Assembly (NCBI RefSeq): GCF_024199925.1
Contig: NZ_JANADR010000001.1
Location: 806,001 to 870,000, forward strand
Origin: Bradyrhizobium sp. CCGUVB1N3
GTDB lineage: Bacteria; Pseudomonadota; Alphaproteobacteria; Rhizobiales; Xanthobacteraceae
Direction: 5' to 3'
Length of the DNA: 64,000 bases
A program made the position numbers and the translations under genes. Under the pieces are notes generated by a model. The model was not told the DNA's origin. It worked only from the letters and a program-made list of their open reading frames with translations, and ran no database searches. Positions 9,547 to 18,760 of this stretch are shown here, piece after piece; within the stretch, counting starts at the first letter, position 1; every line of letters starts with the position of its first letter.

Positions 9547-11142
9547 ATGGACTGGTCGCTATCTCAGCTCCCCCCGATGCGGCTCGAGGCGCGCTTCGGA
9601 GATCGCGTGGTGAGCGCATTTTGCGAGCGGCCGGCAAGCCTTTGGGCGATGATCGCGGAAGCCGCCGACCGCAATCCCGATGGTGAAGCGCTGATTTGCG
9701 GCAACGCCAGGCTGACCTGGCGGCAGACCGTCGAGCAGTCGGCGCGGATCGCCGCCGGACTTCGCAGGCTGGGCCTGCAACGCGGCGATCGCGTCGCGCT
9801 CCTGCTCGGCAACCGCATCGAATTTCCGTTGATCCTGTTTGGCGCTGCGCATGAAGGCCTCGTGACGGTGCTGCTTGGAACGCGCCAGCAGAAGCCCGAG
9901 ATCGCCTATGTGCTCGCCGACTGCGGCGCCAAGGTCCTGATCCACGAAGCAGCGCCCGCCGACCGTCTTCCGGAGCCGCGCGATGTCCCCGATGTCGTGC
10001 GTCGCATCGCGGTCGACGATGATGCGGTTGTGTCGTGCTTCTCCGATCTCAGCGATCACGCGCCTGCGGATGCGCCGGCTAATGTCGGCGAAGAGGATAC
10101 CGCGATGATCCTCTACACCTCCGGCACCACCGGCAAGCCGAAGGGGGCGATGCTCGCCCATTGCAACATCATCCATTCCTCGATGGTCTTCGCGACCTGC
10201 CTAAAGCTCGCGGCGGCGGATCGTTCGATCGCGGCGGTGCCGCTCGGCCATGTCACCGGCATCGTCGCCAACATCACGACGATGGTGCGCTGCGCCGGTA
10301 CGCTGATCATCATGCCGGAGTTCAAGGCGGTCGACTATCTCAAGCTCGCCGCGCGCGAGCGCGTCACCTACACGGTGATGGTGCCGGCGATGTACAATCT
10401 GTGTCTGCTCCAGCCGGACTTCGACAGCTATGATCTGTCGAGCTGGCGCATCGGCGGCTTCGGCGGCGCGCCGATGCCGATTGCGACCATCGAGAAGCTG
10501 AACGAAAAAATTCCCGGCCTGAAGCTGATGAACTGCTATGGCGCGACTGAGACGACGTCGCCGTCGACGATCATGCCGGGCGAGCTTACCGCGAGCCACA
10601 TCGACAGCGTCGGCTTGCCGTGTCCCGGCGCTCGGATCGTCGCGGTTGATGCGGATGGACGCGAGCTGCCGCGCGGCGAGATCGGCGAGCTCTGGATTGG
10701 AAGCGCGTCCGTGATCAAGGGCTACTGGAACAATCCGAAGGCGACCGCCGAGAGCTTTACCGGCGGCTTCTGGCACTCCGGCGATCTCGGCTCGGTCGAT
10801 GCCGGCGGCTTCGTCCGCGTGTTCGACCGCCAGAAGGACATGATCAACCGCGGCGGCCTGAAGATCTACTCCGCTGAGGTCGAGTCCGTGCTGGCCGGAC
10901 ATCCGGCCGTGGTCGAGAGTGCGATCATCGCAAAACCGTGCCCGGTGCTTGGCGAGCGCGTTCATGCAGTCGTCGTCACGCGTGAGGCTGTTGCGGGCGA
11001 AGCGCTGCGCGTCTGGTGCGCCGAGCGACTGTCCGATTACAAGGTGCCGGAGACGATGGTCCTCACCGCCGACCCGCTGCCGCGCAACGCCAATGGCAAG
11101 GTGCTCAAGCGGCAGTTGCGGGAGACGCTGGCCGGATCATGA
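9547..11142 (+). CDS. AMP-dependent acyl-CoA synthetase/ligase (ANL family)
   Basis: 531 residues. ANL motifs in order: A3 ILYTSGTTGKPKGAM at about 188-202, A5 NCYGATETTS, A7 HSGDLGSVD, A8 RVFDRQKDMINRGGLKIY, and the A10 catalytic Lys in NANGKVLKR near the C terminus. The enzyme adenylates a carboxylic acid and transfers it to CoA. A GTG start at 9505 is possible, but the ATG at 9547 is better placed after the site gggag and matches the family N terminus. The acid substrate is not predictable; medium/long-chain or aromatic acids are likely. It has no metabolic partner next to it. Confidence 0.9.
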   Translation: MDWSLSQLPPMRLEARFGDRVVSAFCERPASLWAMIAEAADRNPDGEALICGNARLTWRQTVEQSARIAAGLRRLGLQRGDRVALLLGNRIEFPLILFGAAHEGLVTVLLGTRQQKPEIAYVLADCGAKVLIHEAAPADRLPEPRDVPDVVRRIAVDDDAVVSCFSDLSDHAPADAPANVGEEDTAMILYTSGTTGKPKGAMLAHCNIIHSSMVFATCLKLAAADRSIAAVPLGHVTGIVANITTMVRCAGTLIIMPEFKAVDYLKLAARERVTYTVMVPAMYNLCLLQPDFDSYDLSSWRIGGFGGAPMPIATIEKLNEKIPGLKLMNCYGATETTSPSTIMPGELTASHIDSVGLPCPGARIVAVDADGRELPRGEIGELWIGSASVIKGYWNNPKATAESFTGGFWHSGDLGSVDAGGFVRVFDRQKDMINRGGLKIYSAEVESVLAGHPAVVESAIIAKPCPVLGERVHAVVVTREAVAGEALRVWCAERLSDYKVPETMVLTADPLPRNANGKVLKRQLRETLAGS

Positions 11143-11312
11143 ACCCTGGCGGGAACCCGGAAGGGGCCGTCGCAGAGGGTTAACGCCTTGATCCGGCTCG
11201 CTTTGCCTTGCCACCGCCATATCGATAGCGTATCGCAGCCGCGACGCGGGGACGGGATTCCTGACGCGAACGCTATGGCGCGCGCTCCCGGCCGGGCATG
11301 GGATTAGCATAA

Positions 11313-11966
11313 GTGTCTGAATTATTTGACGAAGTCGACGAGGAAGTACGTCGCGATCAGCTCAAAAAGCTGTGGGACAAGTATTCGATCTACTTCATCG
11401 CCCTGATGGTGCTGATCGTGGCCGCCGTCGGCGGCTGGCGCGGTTATCAGTACCTGGAGGCCAAGAAGGCCGCCGAGGCCGGTGCCGCCTTCGAGAAGGC
11501 CGTGGAGCTGTCCGAGCAGAACAAGCACGCCGAGGCCGAGGCGGCCTTCACCGAGCTCGCGGCCAAGGCACCCCGGGGCTATCGCACGCTGGCGCGCCTC
11601 CGCGCCGCCGCCGAAGCAGCGGCCCGCGACCCCAAGGCTGCCGTGAAAATGTATGACGATATCGCGGCCGACAGCAGCGCTGGCACCGAACAGCAGGCGC
11701 TCGCAAAACTCCGCGCCGCTGGGCTTCTGATCGACACGGCGGCCTATGCCGACATCCAGCAGCGGCTGGAGGCATCCGCCGCGGCCGGCTCCACCTTCCG
11801 CCATAGCGCGCGTGAAATGCTGGCTTTGTCGGCCTGGCGCAATAGCGACGCGGCCGCCGCGCGCAAATGGCTGGATGCGATTGCCGAGGATGGTGAAACC
11901 CCGCAGGGCCTGCGCTCGCGCGCCGAGGCCTTGCAGGCTCTCCTGCCGCCGGTCGCCAAGAGCTGA
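11313..11966 (+). CDS. Membrane-anchored tetratricopeptide protein (YfgM/TPR_21-like)
   Basis: 217 residues, GTG start. A cytoplasmic N-terminal helix (SELFDEVDEEVRRDQLKKLWDKY) is followed by one membrane segment at about 27-46 and an Ala-rich TPR-like periplasmic domain. This is the YfgM-type ancillary translocon family. Together with the lipoprotein gene 30 bp downstream and der after that, it matches the common yfgM-(bamB)-der neighbourhood, suggesting a role in outer-membrane or secreted protein handling. No canonical BamB propeller gene is present here. Confidence 0.82.
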   Translation: MSELFDEVDEEVRRDQLKKLWDKYSIYFIALMVLIVAAVGGWRGYQYLEAKKAAEAGAAFEKAVELSEQNKHAEAEAAFTELAAKAPRGYRTLARLRAAAEAAARDPKAAVKMYDDIAADSSAGTEQQALAKLRAAGLLIDTAAYADIQQRLEASAAAGSTFRHSAREMLALSAWRNSDAAAARKWLDAIAEDGETPQGLRSRAEALQALLPPVAKS

Positions 11967-11996
11967 CGGCCCGAGAACAGTTGGACGAGACTTGAG

Positions 11997-12548
11997 ATGC
12001 GCCGTACGCAACGTTTGATCGCAGCTGCAGTTCTGATCGCCTTCTCAGGCCTCCTTGGCGGCTGCTCGAGTGGCGGCTTCGATCCGAGCGACCTCATGGA
12101 CTGGCTCGACACCAAGAAGAAGCTGCCGGGCGATCGCAAGCCGGTTTTCCCCGAGGGCGTGCCGGGCCTGGAGCAGGGCGTGCCGAGGGACCTCTACAAG
12201 GGAGCACAGCAGCAACCGGACCAGCAGAATGCGGACGCCGCGGCTGCTGCCGCAGCACCGCCGCCCGAGCCGCCGAAATCCGCCAAGGCCGCGAAGTCGA
12301 AGAAGACCAGGCAGCCGGCGGCAGCCGCCGTTGCGCCGGCCGGCGAGGTCGACGGCGAGGCCCAGCCCGAAGCGGCGCCGGCCCCCGCAGCACCGCCGCC
12401 GAAGCAGAAAATCGTCCGCAAGCGCACCACAGCTCCGCCGCCGGATCAGGATCAGACCACCCAGCCCGCGCAATCGACTCAGTCCACGCAGCAGCAGTCG
12501 CAGGGAGCTTTCCCGGCGCCGGTGCCGAGCGGCAGCTTTACGCGCTGA
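11997..12548 (+). CDS. Ala/Pro-rich lipoprotein in der operon
   Basis: 183 residues. The signal peptide ends in a lipobox LLGGC (Cys at about 23), so it should be lipid-modified. A short conserved block (DPSDLMDWLDTKKKLPGDRKPVFPEGVPGLEQGVP) precedes a low-complexity tail rich in Ala, Pro, Gln and Lys. It occupies the place where BamB is found in many relatives, but no PQQ-type propeller repeats are present. The function is unknown; a periplasmic envelope-assembly role is only a context guess. Confidence 0.75.
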   Translation: MRRTQRLIAAAVLIAFSGLLGGCSSGGFDPSDLMDWLDTKKKLPGDRKPVFPEGVPGLEQGVPRDLYKGAQQQPDQQNADAAAAAAAPPPEPPKSAKAAKSKKTRQPAAAAVAPAGEVDGEAQPEAAPAPAAPPPKQKIVRKRTTAPPPDQDQTTQPAQSTQSTQQQSQGAFPAPVPSGSFTR

Positions 12549-12598
12549 CATTTTTCACTGCATTGACAGGCGCAGCCCCGGCAGCGCACGAATGACCA

Positions 12599-13981
12599 AT
12601 GTCCTTTACAATCGCCATCATCGGCCGGCCCAATGTCGGAAAGTCGACGCTGTTCAACCGCCTGGTTGGACAAAAGCTTGCGCTCGTCGATGACCTGCCC
12701 GGGGTGACCCGCGACCGCCGCGAGGGCGATGCAAAGCTCGGCGATCTCGCATTCACCATCATCGACACGGCCGGTCTCGACGAAGGCGCCAAGGGGTCGC
12801 TGACCGCGCGGATGCAGGAGCAGACCGAGGCCGCGATCGCGCAAGCCGACGCACTGTTCTTCGTGATCGACGCGCGCGTCGGCCTCACGCCGACCGATCG
12901 CGCCTTTGCCGATTTCGCGCGCCGCGCCAACAAGCCGGTGCTGCTGGTTGCCAACAAGAGCGAGGGCAAGCACGGCGATGCCGGCGCGATGGAAGCCTTT
13001 GCGCTGGGCCTCGGCGATCCCATCCAGATTTCCGCCGAGCATGGCGAGGGCTTGGGCGAGCTCTACGATGCCCTGAGCGGGTTGATGCCGGAGCCGCCCG
13101 ATGAGGATGAGGTCGAGGACGAGGAGGAACTGTCCGAGGAGGAGGCCGCCAGGCGTCCGATACGGGTTGCGATCGTCGGCCGCCCCAATGCCGGCAAGTC
13201 GACGCTGATCAACCATCTGCTCGGCGAGGAGCGCCTCTTGACCAGTCCGGAGGCGGGCACCACGCGCGACTCGATCGCGGTTGAGATCAACTGGAAGGGG
13301 CGCGATTTCCGCGTGTTCGATACCGCGGGTCTGCGCCGCCGCTCGCGCATCGAGGAGAAACTGGAGAAGCTCTCGGTCGCCGATGCCTTGCGCGCCGCGC
13401 GCTTTGCCGAAGTCGTCGTGCTGATGATGGACGCTCAACACCGCTTCGAGGAGCAGGATCTGCGCATTGCCGACCTGATCGAGCGCGAGGGCCGCGCCGT
13501 CGTGCTGGCGGTCAACAAATGGGACCTGATGGAGAGCAGGGGCGGCGGCGCGATCTCCAATCTGCGCCGCGATGCCGATCACTGGCTGCCGCAGGTCAAG
13601 GGCGTGCCGATCGTCGCCGTCTCCGGCCTGATGGGGGAAGGCATCGACCGCCTGATGCAGGCGATCCAGGATGCCTATGCGGTCTGGAACAGGCGCGTGC
13701 CGACATCGGCATTGAACCGCTGGTTCGAGCAGGCAATCCAGGCCAACCCGCCGCCGGCAGTTTCGGGGCGCAGGCTGAAGCTCAACTACATCACCCAGAC
13801 CAAGGCGCGCCCGCCGAGCTTCGTGCTGTTCTGCTCGCGCGCCGACGCGGTGCCGCAAGCCTATCTACGCTATCTCACCAACTCGATGCGCGAGACGTTC
13901 GAACTGCCGGGCACGCCGGTGCGGATCACGTTGCGCGAGAAGGCTAATCCGTTTGCACACAAGCGCAAGCGCCTGTCGTGA
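12599..13981 (+). CDS. der: Ribosome-associated GTPase Der (EngA)
   Basis: 460 residues with two tandem GTPase domains and a C-terminal KH-like domain. The first G1 is GRPNVGKST at 9-17; the second is GRPNAGKST at 194-202. The linker between them (about 166-183) is very acidic. G3 DTAG appears in both, and NKWD in the second. Der acts in late assembly of the 50S ribosomal subunit. The start [11 protein letters not shown] is the normal N terminus. Confidence 0.96.
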   Translation: MSFTIAIIGRPNVGKSTLFNRLVGQKLALVDDLPGVTRDRREGDAKLGDLAFTIIDTAGLDEGAKGSLTARMQEQTEAAIAQADALFFVIDARVGLTPTDRAFADFARRANKPVLLVANKSEGKHGDAGAMEAFALGLGDPIQISAEHGEGLGELYDALSGLMPEPPDEDEVEDEEELSEEEAARRPIRVAIVGRPNAGKSTLINHLLGEERLLTSPEAGTTRDSIAVEINWKGRDFRVFDTAGLRRRSRIEEKLEKLSVADALRAARFAEVVVLMMDAQHRFEEQDLRIADLIEREGRAVVLAVNKWDLMESRGGGAISNLRRDADHWLPQVKGVPIVAVSGLMGEGIDRLMQAIQDAYAVWNRRVPTSALNRWFEQAIQANPPPAVSGRRLKLNYITQTKARPPSFVLFCSRADAVPQAYLRYLTNSMRETFELPGTPVRITLREKANPFAHKRKRLS

Positions 13982-14015
13982 GTAGATAGCGCCAGGCGCT
14001 TTGTCCAAAACGTCG

Positions 14016-14038
14016 ATGCCCGGGACGAGCCCGGGCAT
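14016..14038. terminator. Hairpin between convergent der and binding-protein genes
   Basis: A perfect 9-bp stem ATGCCCGGG/CCCGGGCAT with a 5-nt loop lies between two convergent genes. It could end transcription from either side, although no clear T-run flanks it. It also resembles common small GC palindromes of this genus. Confidence 0.4.
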
Positions 14039-14071
14039 GATGTCGTCGAGACACGTGCGATGGCTACGCGG

Positions 14072-15298
14072 TTACTTCTTCACCAGCGGACACTCGCTCG
14101 CCTCGAGCGGCTTGGCGGCGTCTTCAGGTGCGATGGTGGCGACCAGCTTGTAGTAGTCCCACGGGCCCTTCGACTCTTCCGGCTTCTTCACCTCGAACAG
14201 ATAGGCCGGGATGAGGCGGCGGCCGTCGGCGCGCAGCGGGCCCTTGCCGAACAGCGGATCATCCGTCGGCAGTTCCTTCATCTTGGCAACGACCTTGGCG
14301 CCGTCATGCGGGTTGCCGCCGAGCGCGTCCATCGCCTTGAGGTAATGCAGAATTTCCGCATAGAGGCCTGCGACTGTCATCGACGGCATTGATCCCTTCG
14401 GCGAGACTTTCTGGAAGCGCTTCGACCATTCGCGGGTCTGGTCGTTCAGGTCCCAGTAGAAGGATTCGGTGAAGGTGAGGCCTTGCGCGGTTTTCAGGCC
14501 GAGCGAGTGCACGTCGTTGATGAACAGAAGGAGCGCTGCGAGCTTCTGGCCGCCGGCGACGATGCCAAATTCGGCAGCCTGCTTGATCGCGTTGGTGGTG
14601 TCGCCACCGGCATTGGCGAGGCCGATGACCTTGGCTTTCGATGACTGTGCCTGCAGCAGGAACGACGAGAAGTCGGAGGAGTTGAGCGGGTGCTTGACCC
14701 CTCCGAGTACCTTGCCGCCGGTGGCGGTGACGACGTTGCTGGTGTCACGCTCCAACGCGTGGCCGAAGGCGTAGTCGGCGGTGAGGAAGAACCAGGTATC
14801 GCCGCCCGCTTTCGTCAGCGCCTTGCCGGTGCCATTGGCGAGCATGTAGGTGTCGTAAGTGAACGAGACGGTGTTGGGCGTGCAGGCCTTGCCGGTGAGG
14901 TCGGCGGTGGCCGCGCCCGAATTGAGCAGCACCGAGTTCTTTTCCTTGACGAGGTTGCTGACCGCGAGCGCGACGCCCGAGCTTGGCGTGTCGGCAATGG
15001 CATCGACCTTGTCGGCATCGATCCACTGCCGGGCGATGTTGACGCCGATGTCGGGCTTGTTCTGGTGATCGCCGGAGACGACCTCGATGGTCCAGCCCTT
15101 GGCCTTCATGCCGGAATCCTCGACCGCCATCTTCACCGCGGCGACCGAGTTCGGCCCGCCGATGTCGGCATAGAGGCTCGACATGTCGTTCAACACGCCG
15201 ATCTTGATGGTCTTGTCTTGGGCGGAAGCCGAGGTGGCAAAGCCGAGGCCGGCACAGGTCAACAGCGCGGCATAGCGCCACGCGCGCAAATTTTTCAT
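14072..15298 (-). CDS. Periplasmic ligand-binding protein, Liv-type ABC transporter (orphan paralog)
   Basis: 408 residues with signal peptide (cleavage near SASA-QDK). It is clearly paralogous to the protein at 1046-2269 across its length, sharing blocks such as GDHQNKPDIG, NSGAAT, AGGDTWFFLTADYAFG and KHPLN. No permease or ATPase gene adjoins it, so it either works with the LivHMGF set 10 kb away or with a distant transporter. About 220 bp of noncoding DNA upstream gives room for its own promoter. Confidence 0.92.
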   Translation of the reverse strand: MKNLRAWRYAALLTCAGLGFATSASAQDKTIKIGVLNDMSSLYADIGGPNSVAAVKMAVEDSGMKAKGWTIEVVSGDHQNKPDIGVNIARQWIDADKVDAIADTPSSGVALAVSNLVKEKNSVLLNSGAATADLTGKACTPNTVSFTYDTYMLANGTGKALTKAGGDTWFFLTADYAFGHALERDTSNVVTATGGKVLGGVKHPLNSSDFSSFLLQAQSSKAKVIGLANAGGDTTNAIKQAAEFGIVAGGQKLAALLLFINDVHSLGLKTAQGLTFTESFYWDLNDQTREWSKRFQKVSPKGSMPSMTVAGLYAEILHYLKAMDALGGNPHDGAKVVAKMKELPTDDPLFGKGPLRADGRRLIPAYLFEVKKPEESKGPWDYYKLVATIAPEDAAKPLEASECPLVKK

Positions 15299-15522
15299 TG
15301 TATTCCCTCCAACTGTTGATGCCGGGACGGCCCTCTTGGATGGGGCTTTTGACCATCGGCCCGATCGGTCACGATCTTGATGTTCCCGATAACCTGTCCT
15401 GATGCTTGCGGCAATGCGCTAATCGTAGCGGTTCGGGCGATCGGTTAATCCGATCGTCCTGCCACTGACTTAAATTTCATCAATCGGTCGCATGGCCGCG
15501 TGGCGGCCAGCATGCACGGACT

Positions 15523-16263
15523 TCAGGCCGGCGGCCGGAAGCTCATCAGCGTGCGCGACTTGTAGTCGTAGAATTTACCGGTTTCCGTCCAGTCGGGTGC
15601 GCACATCGGCACGATGAACTCCGCCGCCTGCTCGGGCGTGTCGAGCGTCAAGGGATCCTCGCCCGGCATTAGGGTCGCGCGCACGCGGGTGCGGATCGGC
15701 CCGGGATTGAACAGGTTGACGCGCAGCTTCGTGCTCGCGGTCTCCTGCGCCCAGGCGCGTGCCAGCGTTTCCAGCGCGGCCTTGGAGGCGGCGTAGGGGC
15801 CGACATAGGCGGTCGCCTTGTTGGCGGCGCCCGAGGTGATGAACACCGCGCGGCCGGCGTCGGATTGCTTCAGCAGCGGCTCCATGCAGCGGATCAGCTG
15901 GAAATTCGCCGACACGTTGATCGCCATCACGTCGGTGAAGGTCTTCAGCTCGATATGGCCGATCGGGGAGGAGGGGCCGAGCACGCCGGCATTGCCGACG
16001 ACAATGTCGAGCTTGCCGTGGCGCTCATGCAGCGCGGCGCCGAGCCGCGCGATACCGTCGAAGTCGGTGAGGTTGAGCGGCACCAGCGTGGCGCTGCCGC
16101 CCGCTTTCCGGATCTCGTCGTCGAGCTCTTCCAGCCCGCCCTGCGTGCGCGCGACCGCGACGACGTGCGCACCGGCTTTCGCGAGCGCGATTGCGGTGGC
16201 GTAGCCGATGCCGCGCGAGGCGCCGGTGACGAGAGCGATGCGGTTGGCGAGGGGTTTTGTCAT
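15523..16263 (-). CDS. SDR family NAD(P)-dependent oxidoreductase
   Basis: 246 residues. A classical short-chain dehydrogenase: cofactor motif TGASRGIGYAT at about 14-24, NAG at 91-93, and the catalytic Ser (TSGAANKATAYVGPYAASK) with YxxxK. The length and lack of a longer C-terminal region fit classical SDRs of the YciK/ketoreductase sort. The substrate is unknown. It is flanked by a palindromic repeat upstream and noncoding DNA downstream, so it is probably monocistronic. Confidence 0.9.
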   Translation of the reverse strand: MTKPLANRIALVTGASRGIGYATAIALAKAGAHVVAVARTQGGLEELDDEIRKAGGSATLVPLNLTDFDGIARLGAALHERHGKLDIVVGNAGVLGPSSPIGHIELKTFTDVMAINVSANFQLIRCMEPLLKQSDAGRAVFITSGAANKATAYVGPYAASKAALETLARAWAQETASTKLRVNLFNPGPIRTRVRATLMPGEDPLTLDTPEQAAEFIVPMCAPDWTETGKFYDYKSRTLMSFRPPA

Positions 16264-16310
16264 AGCGGGGTTTTACAGACGTGAACGGCCGGGACAAGCC
16301 CCCGCTGGGT

Positions 16311-16411
16311 CGTCATTCCGGGGCGATGCGAAGCGTCGAACCCGGAATCCAGAGATCACTAACCGACATCGAGATCCCCGGGTTCGCGCGATCGCGCGCC
16401 CCGGGATGACG
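16311..16411. repeat. Bradyrhizobium-type long palindromic intergenic repeat, copy A
   Basis: The outer arms start CGTCATTCCGGGGCG and end in the complement CGCCCCGGGATGACG; inner arms around GAACCCGG and CCGGGTTC extend the imperfect palindrome. It fills most of the gap between purF and the SDR gene. Elements of this layout are scattered between genes in Bradyrhizobium and Rhodopseudomonas. RNA from it would fold into a long hairpin that could end purF transcription. Confidence 0.65.
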
Positions 16412-16420
16412 CCTTCGGCG

Positions 16421-17941
16421 TCAGCTCGCCTCAGCCAGCAACGACAATTGCCGCGGCTGTTGTTCGGTCTGGGTCTGGTCGGTGAGATGCGTCGGATAGG
16501 CGCCGGTAAAGCAGTGATCCGAAAACTTCGGATTGGCCGGGTCGCGGCCGGGCTCGCCCATCGCGCGGTACATGCCGTCGATCGACAGGAAGGCGAGCGA
16601 GTCCGCGCCGATGATCTCGCGCATCTCTTCGAGCGAGTGCGTTGCCGCGAGCAGGCCGCCGCGATCGGGCAGGTCGATGCCGTAGTAATCGGGATAGAGG
16701 ATCGGCGGCGAAGCGAGACGGAAGTGCACCTCGGTCGCGCCCGCATCGCGCATCATGCGCACGATCTTCTTCGAGGTGGTGCCGCGCACCAGGGAGTCGT
16801 CGATGAGGATGATGCGCTTGCCTTCGATCGCGGCGCGGTTCGCCGAATGCTTCATGCGCACGCCGGATTCGCGGATCGCCTGCGTCGGCTGGATGAAGGT
16901 GCGGCCGACATAGTGGTTGCGGATGATGCCGAGCTCGAACGGCACGCCGGAGAACTGGCTGTAGCCGACCGCGGCGGGCACGCCGGAATCCGGCACCGGC
17001 ACCACCACGTCGACCGGCACGTGGCTCTCCCTGGCGAGCTGTGCGCCAAAGGCCTTGCGCACCTCGTAGACCGAGCGGCCGTGGACGATGGAATCCGGAC
17101 GGGAGAAATAGATGTATTCGAAGATGCAGGGCCGCGGGGCCATCGGCGGGAACGGCTTGTGGACGTCCTGGCCGTTCTCGTCGAACACGATGACTTCGCC
17201 GGGCTCGATGTCGCGCACGAAGCGCGCGCCGATGATGTCGAGCGCGCAGGTCTCCGACGTCAGGATCGGGCAGCCGTCGAGCTCACCGAGCACCAGCGGC
17301 CGGATGCCGCGCGGATCGCGGGCGCCGACCAGCTTCTTGTTGGTGAGCGACACCAGCGCATAGGCGCCTTCGATCTCGCGCAGCGCGTCGATATAGCGTT
17401 CGATGAAGCGGGCGCGCCTGGATCGTGCGACCAGGTGCAGGATCACCTCGGTGTCGGTGGTCGACTGCATCATCGCGCCGTTCTTGACGAGCTCGCGGCG
17501 CAGCGTCAGGCCGTTGGTGAGGTTGCCGTTATGGGCGACCGCAAGGCCGCCGGCGTTCAGCTCGGCGAACAGCGGCTGCACGTTGCGCAGGATCGTGGCG
17601 CCGGTCGTGGAGTAGCGGACATGGCCGACCGCAACACTGCCGGGCAGGCGGTCGATCACCTCGCGGCGGGAGAAGGTGTCGCCGACGAGACCGAGGCGGC
17701 GTTCGGAGTGGAAGCGATTGCCATCGTAGGAAACGATGCCGGCAGCTTCCTGGCCGCGGTGCTGAAGAGCGTGGAGACCGAGGGCGGTAATGGCGGCGGC
17801 GTCGGGATGGCCGTAGATGCCGAATACGCCGCATTCCTCGCGTAGCGTGTCCCCCTCGAGATCGTTCTGAAGCTCGAGCCCGGCCGGGGGGAGGTCGAGA
17901 TCAAGCTGGGCGTTCCAGTCGGGGTTTTGCATCTCGTCCAT
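16421..17941 (-). CDS. purF: Amidophosphoribosyltransferase (PurF)
   Basis: 506 residues from the ATG at 17941, preceded by gaagagagg; a TTG at 17962 would add seven residues. It catalyses the first step of purine synthesis, PRPP plus glutamine to phosphoribosylamine. The N-terminal glutaminase nucleophile is the Cys in REECGVFGIYG (about 37), so a propeptide of about 36 residues must be removed. The PRPP loop is IILIDDSLVRGTTSKK. The C-terminal motif reads DHCFTG, with one Cys where 4Fe-4S-type enzymes usually have CxxC. It lies 22 bp behind cvpA, a classic operon. Confidence 0.96.
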   Translation of the reverse strand: MDEMQNPDWNAQLDLDLPPAGLELQNDLEGDTLREECGVFGIYGHPDAAAITALGLHALQHRGQEAAGIVSYDGNRFHSERRLGLVGDTFSRREVIDRLPGSVAVGHVRYSTTGATILRNVQPLFAELNAGGLAVAHNGNLTNGLTLRRELVKNGAMMQSTTDTEVILHLVARSRRARFIERYIDALREIEGAYALVSLTNKKLVGARDPRGIRPLVLGELDGCPILTSETCALDIIGARFVRDIEPGEVIVFDENGQDVHKPFPPMAPRPCIFEYIYFSRPDSIVHGRSVYEVRKAFGAQLARESHVPVDVVVPVPDSGVPAAVGYSQFSGVPFELGIIRNHYVGRTFIQPTQAIRESGVRMKHSANRAAIEGKRIILIDDSLVRGTTSKKIVRMMRDAGATEVHFRLASPPILYPDYYGIDLPDRGGLLAATHSLEEMREIIGADSLAFLSIDGMYRAMGEPGRDPANPKFSDHCFTGAYPTHLTDQTQTEQQPRQLSLLAEAS

Positions 17942-17963
17942 CGCGCCTCTCTTCGGGCTCAAC

Positions 17964-18593
17964 TCAACGCGCCGCGGGTTTCTCGATCAGCTTTTTAAGG
18001 CTGTCACGAGCCGGTTTACTGTAGCCGTCGCTGCCGCCCGCAGGCTGCTGCTCGGTATCAGCTTGATCATCATCTGGTTTGTTTTTCTTGAATCTCTTCA
18101 AGATGGTGTTCTCGGGGTCATCCGGCAAGAGCGACATCAGCCAATCCCCGGTTCCCTGGAGCACCACCCGGGATTTCGCCCCGGTGACCCAGTCCGGGCG
18201 CTGCTTGTCCGGGACCAGCCAGGTGAAGAACAGGAAGGCGACCACGACGATCAGGAGGCCGCGGGCCAGGCCGAACAGGAAGCCCAGGGTGCGGTCCAGG
18301 GCGCCGATCCGGGAATCCAGGATCATGTCGGAGATCCGGACCGTGATCACGGACACCACAATCAGCGTGCCCACGAACACGCCGGCCACAACCACGACGC
18401 TCGCGACAGTGTCGTTGTTGAAATACGTCTTGGCGGTCGGCAGCAGCTTGGAGAATGAATAGAGCGTCACGATCGCCGCCGCGCCCCAGGCCGCGATCGA
18501 CAGGATTTCGCGCATGAAGCCGCGGACCATGGCGAGCAGGCCCGAGATCAACATCACACCGAGCAGGATCAGATCGAGGAGTGTAATCGGCAT
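17964..18593 (-). CDS. cvpA: CvpA family membrane protein
   Basis: 209 residues. Four hydrophobic segments fill the first 130 residues, with the CvpA-typical LARGLLIVVVAFLFF and SRIGALDRTLGFLFG. The C-terminal 50 residues are charged and cytoplasmic or periplasmic. The family is linked to colicin V export and envelope stress tolerance in Escherichia coli, with unclear biochemistry. The cvpA-purF order is widely conserved. Confidence 0.92.
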   Translation of the reverse strand: MPITLLDLILLGVMLISGLLAMVRGFMREILSIAAWGAAAIVTLYSFSKLLPTAKTYFNNDTVASVVVVAGVFVGTLIVVSVITVRISDMILDSRIGALDRTLGFLFGLARGLLIVVVAFLFFTWLVPDKQRPDWVTGAKSRVVLQGTGDWLMSLLPDDPENTILKRFKKNKPDDDQADTEQQPAGGSDGYSKPARDSLKKLIEKPAAR

Positions 18594-18760
18594 CGGCTGG
18601 TCTGGTCCGCTCGTACTTTCAAAGGTGCTCAGCGAATCGGTGTTTTGGCCGCCGCCCTAAGTGAGGGGCAGACGGTGTTCCCGGCAAGTCCGGAACCACG
18701 CAATCCCGTGCTGCTTTGTGACGGCTGTATAGCGGCGGGGCCGGGGATCGTCACCTCCAC

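Noticed and set aside
16208..17845. 545-codon open frame antisense to purF
   Set aside because: Mirrors purF codon bias, lacks a start with ribosome site, and has no recognisable domain.
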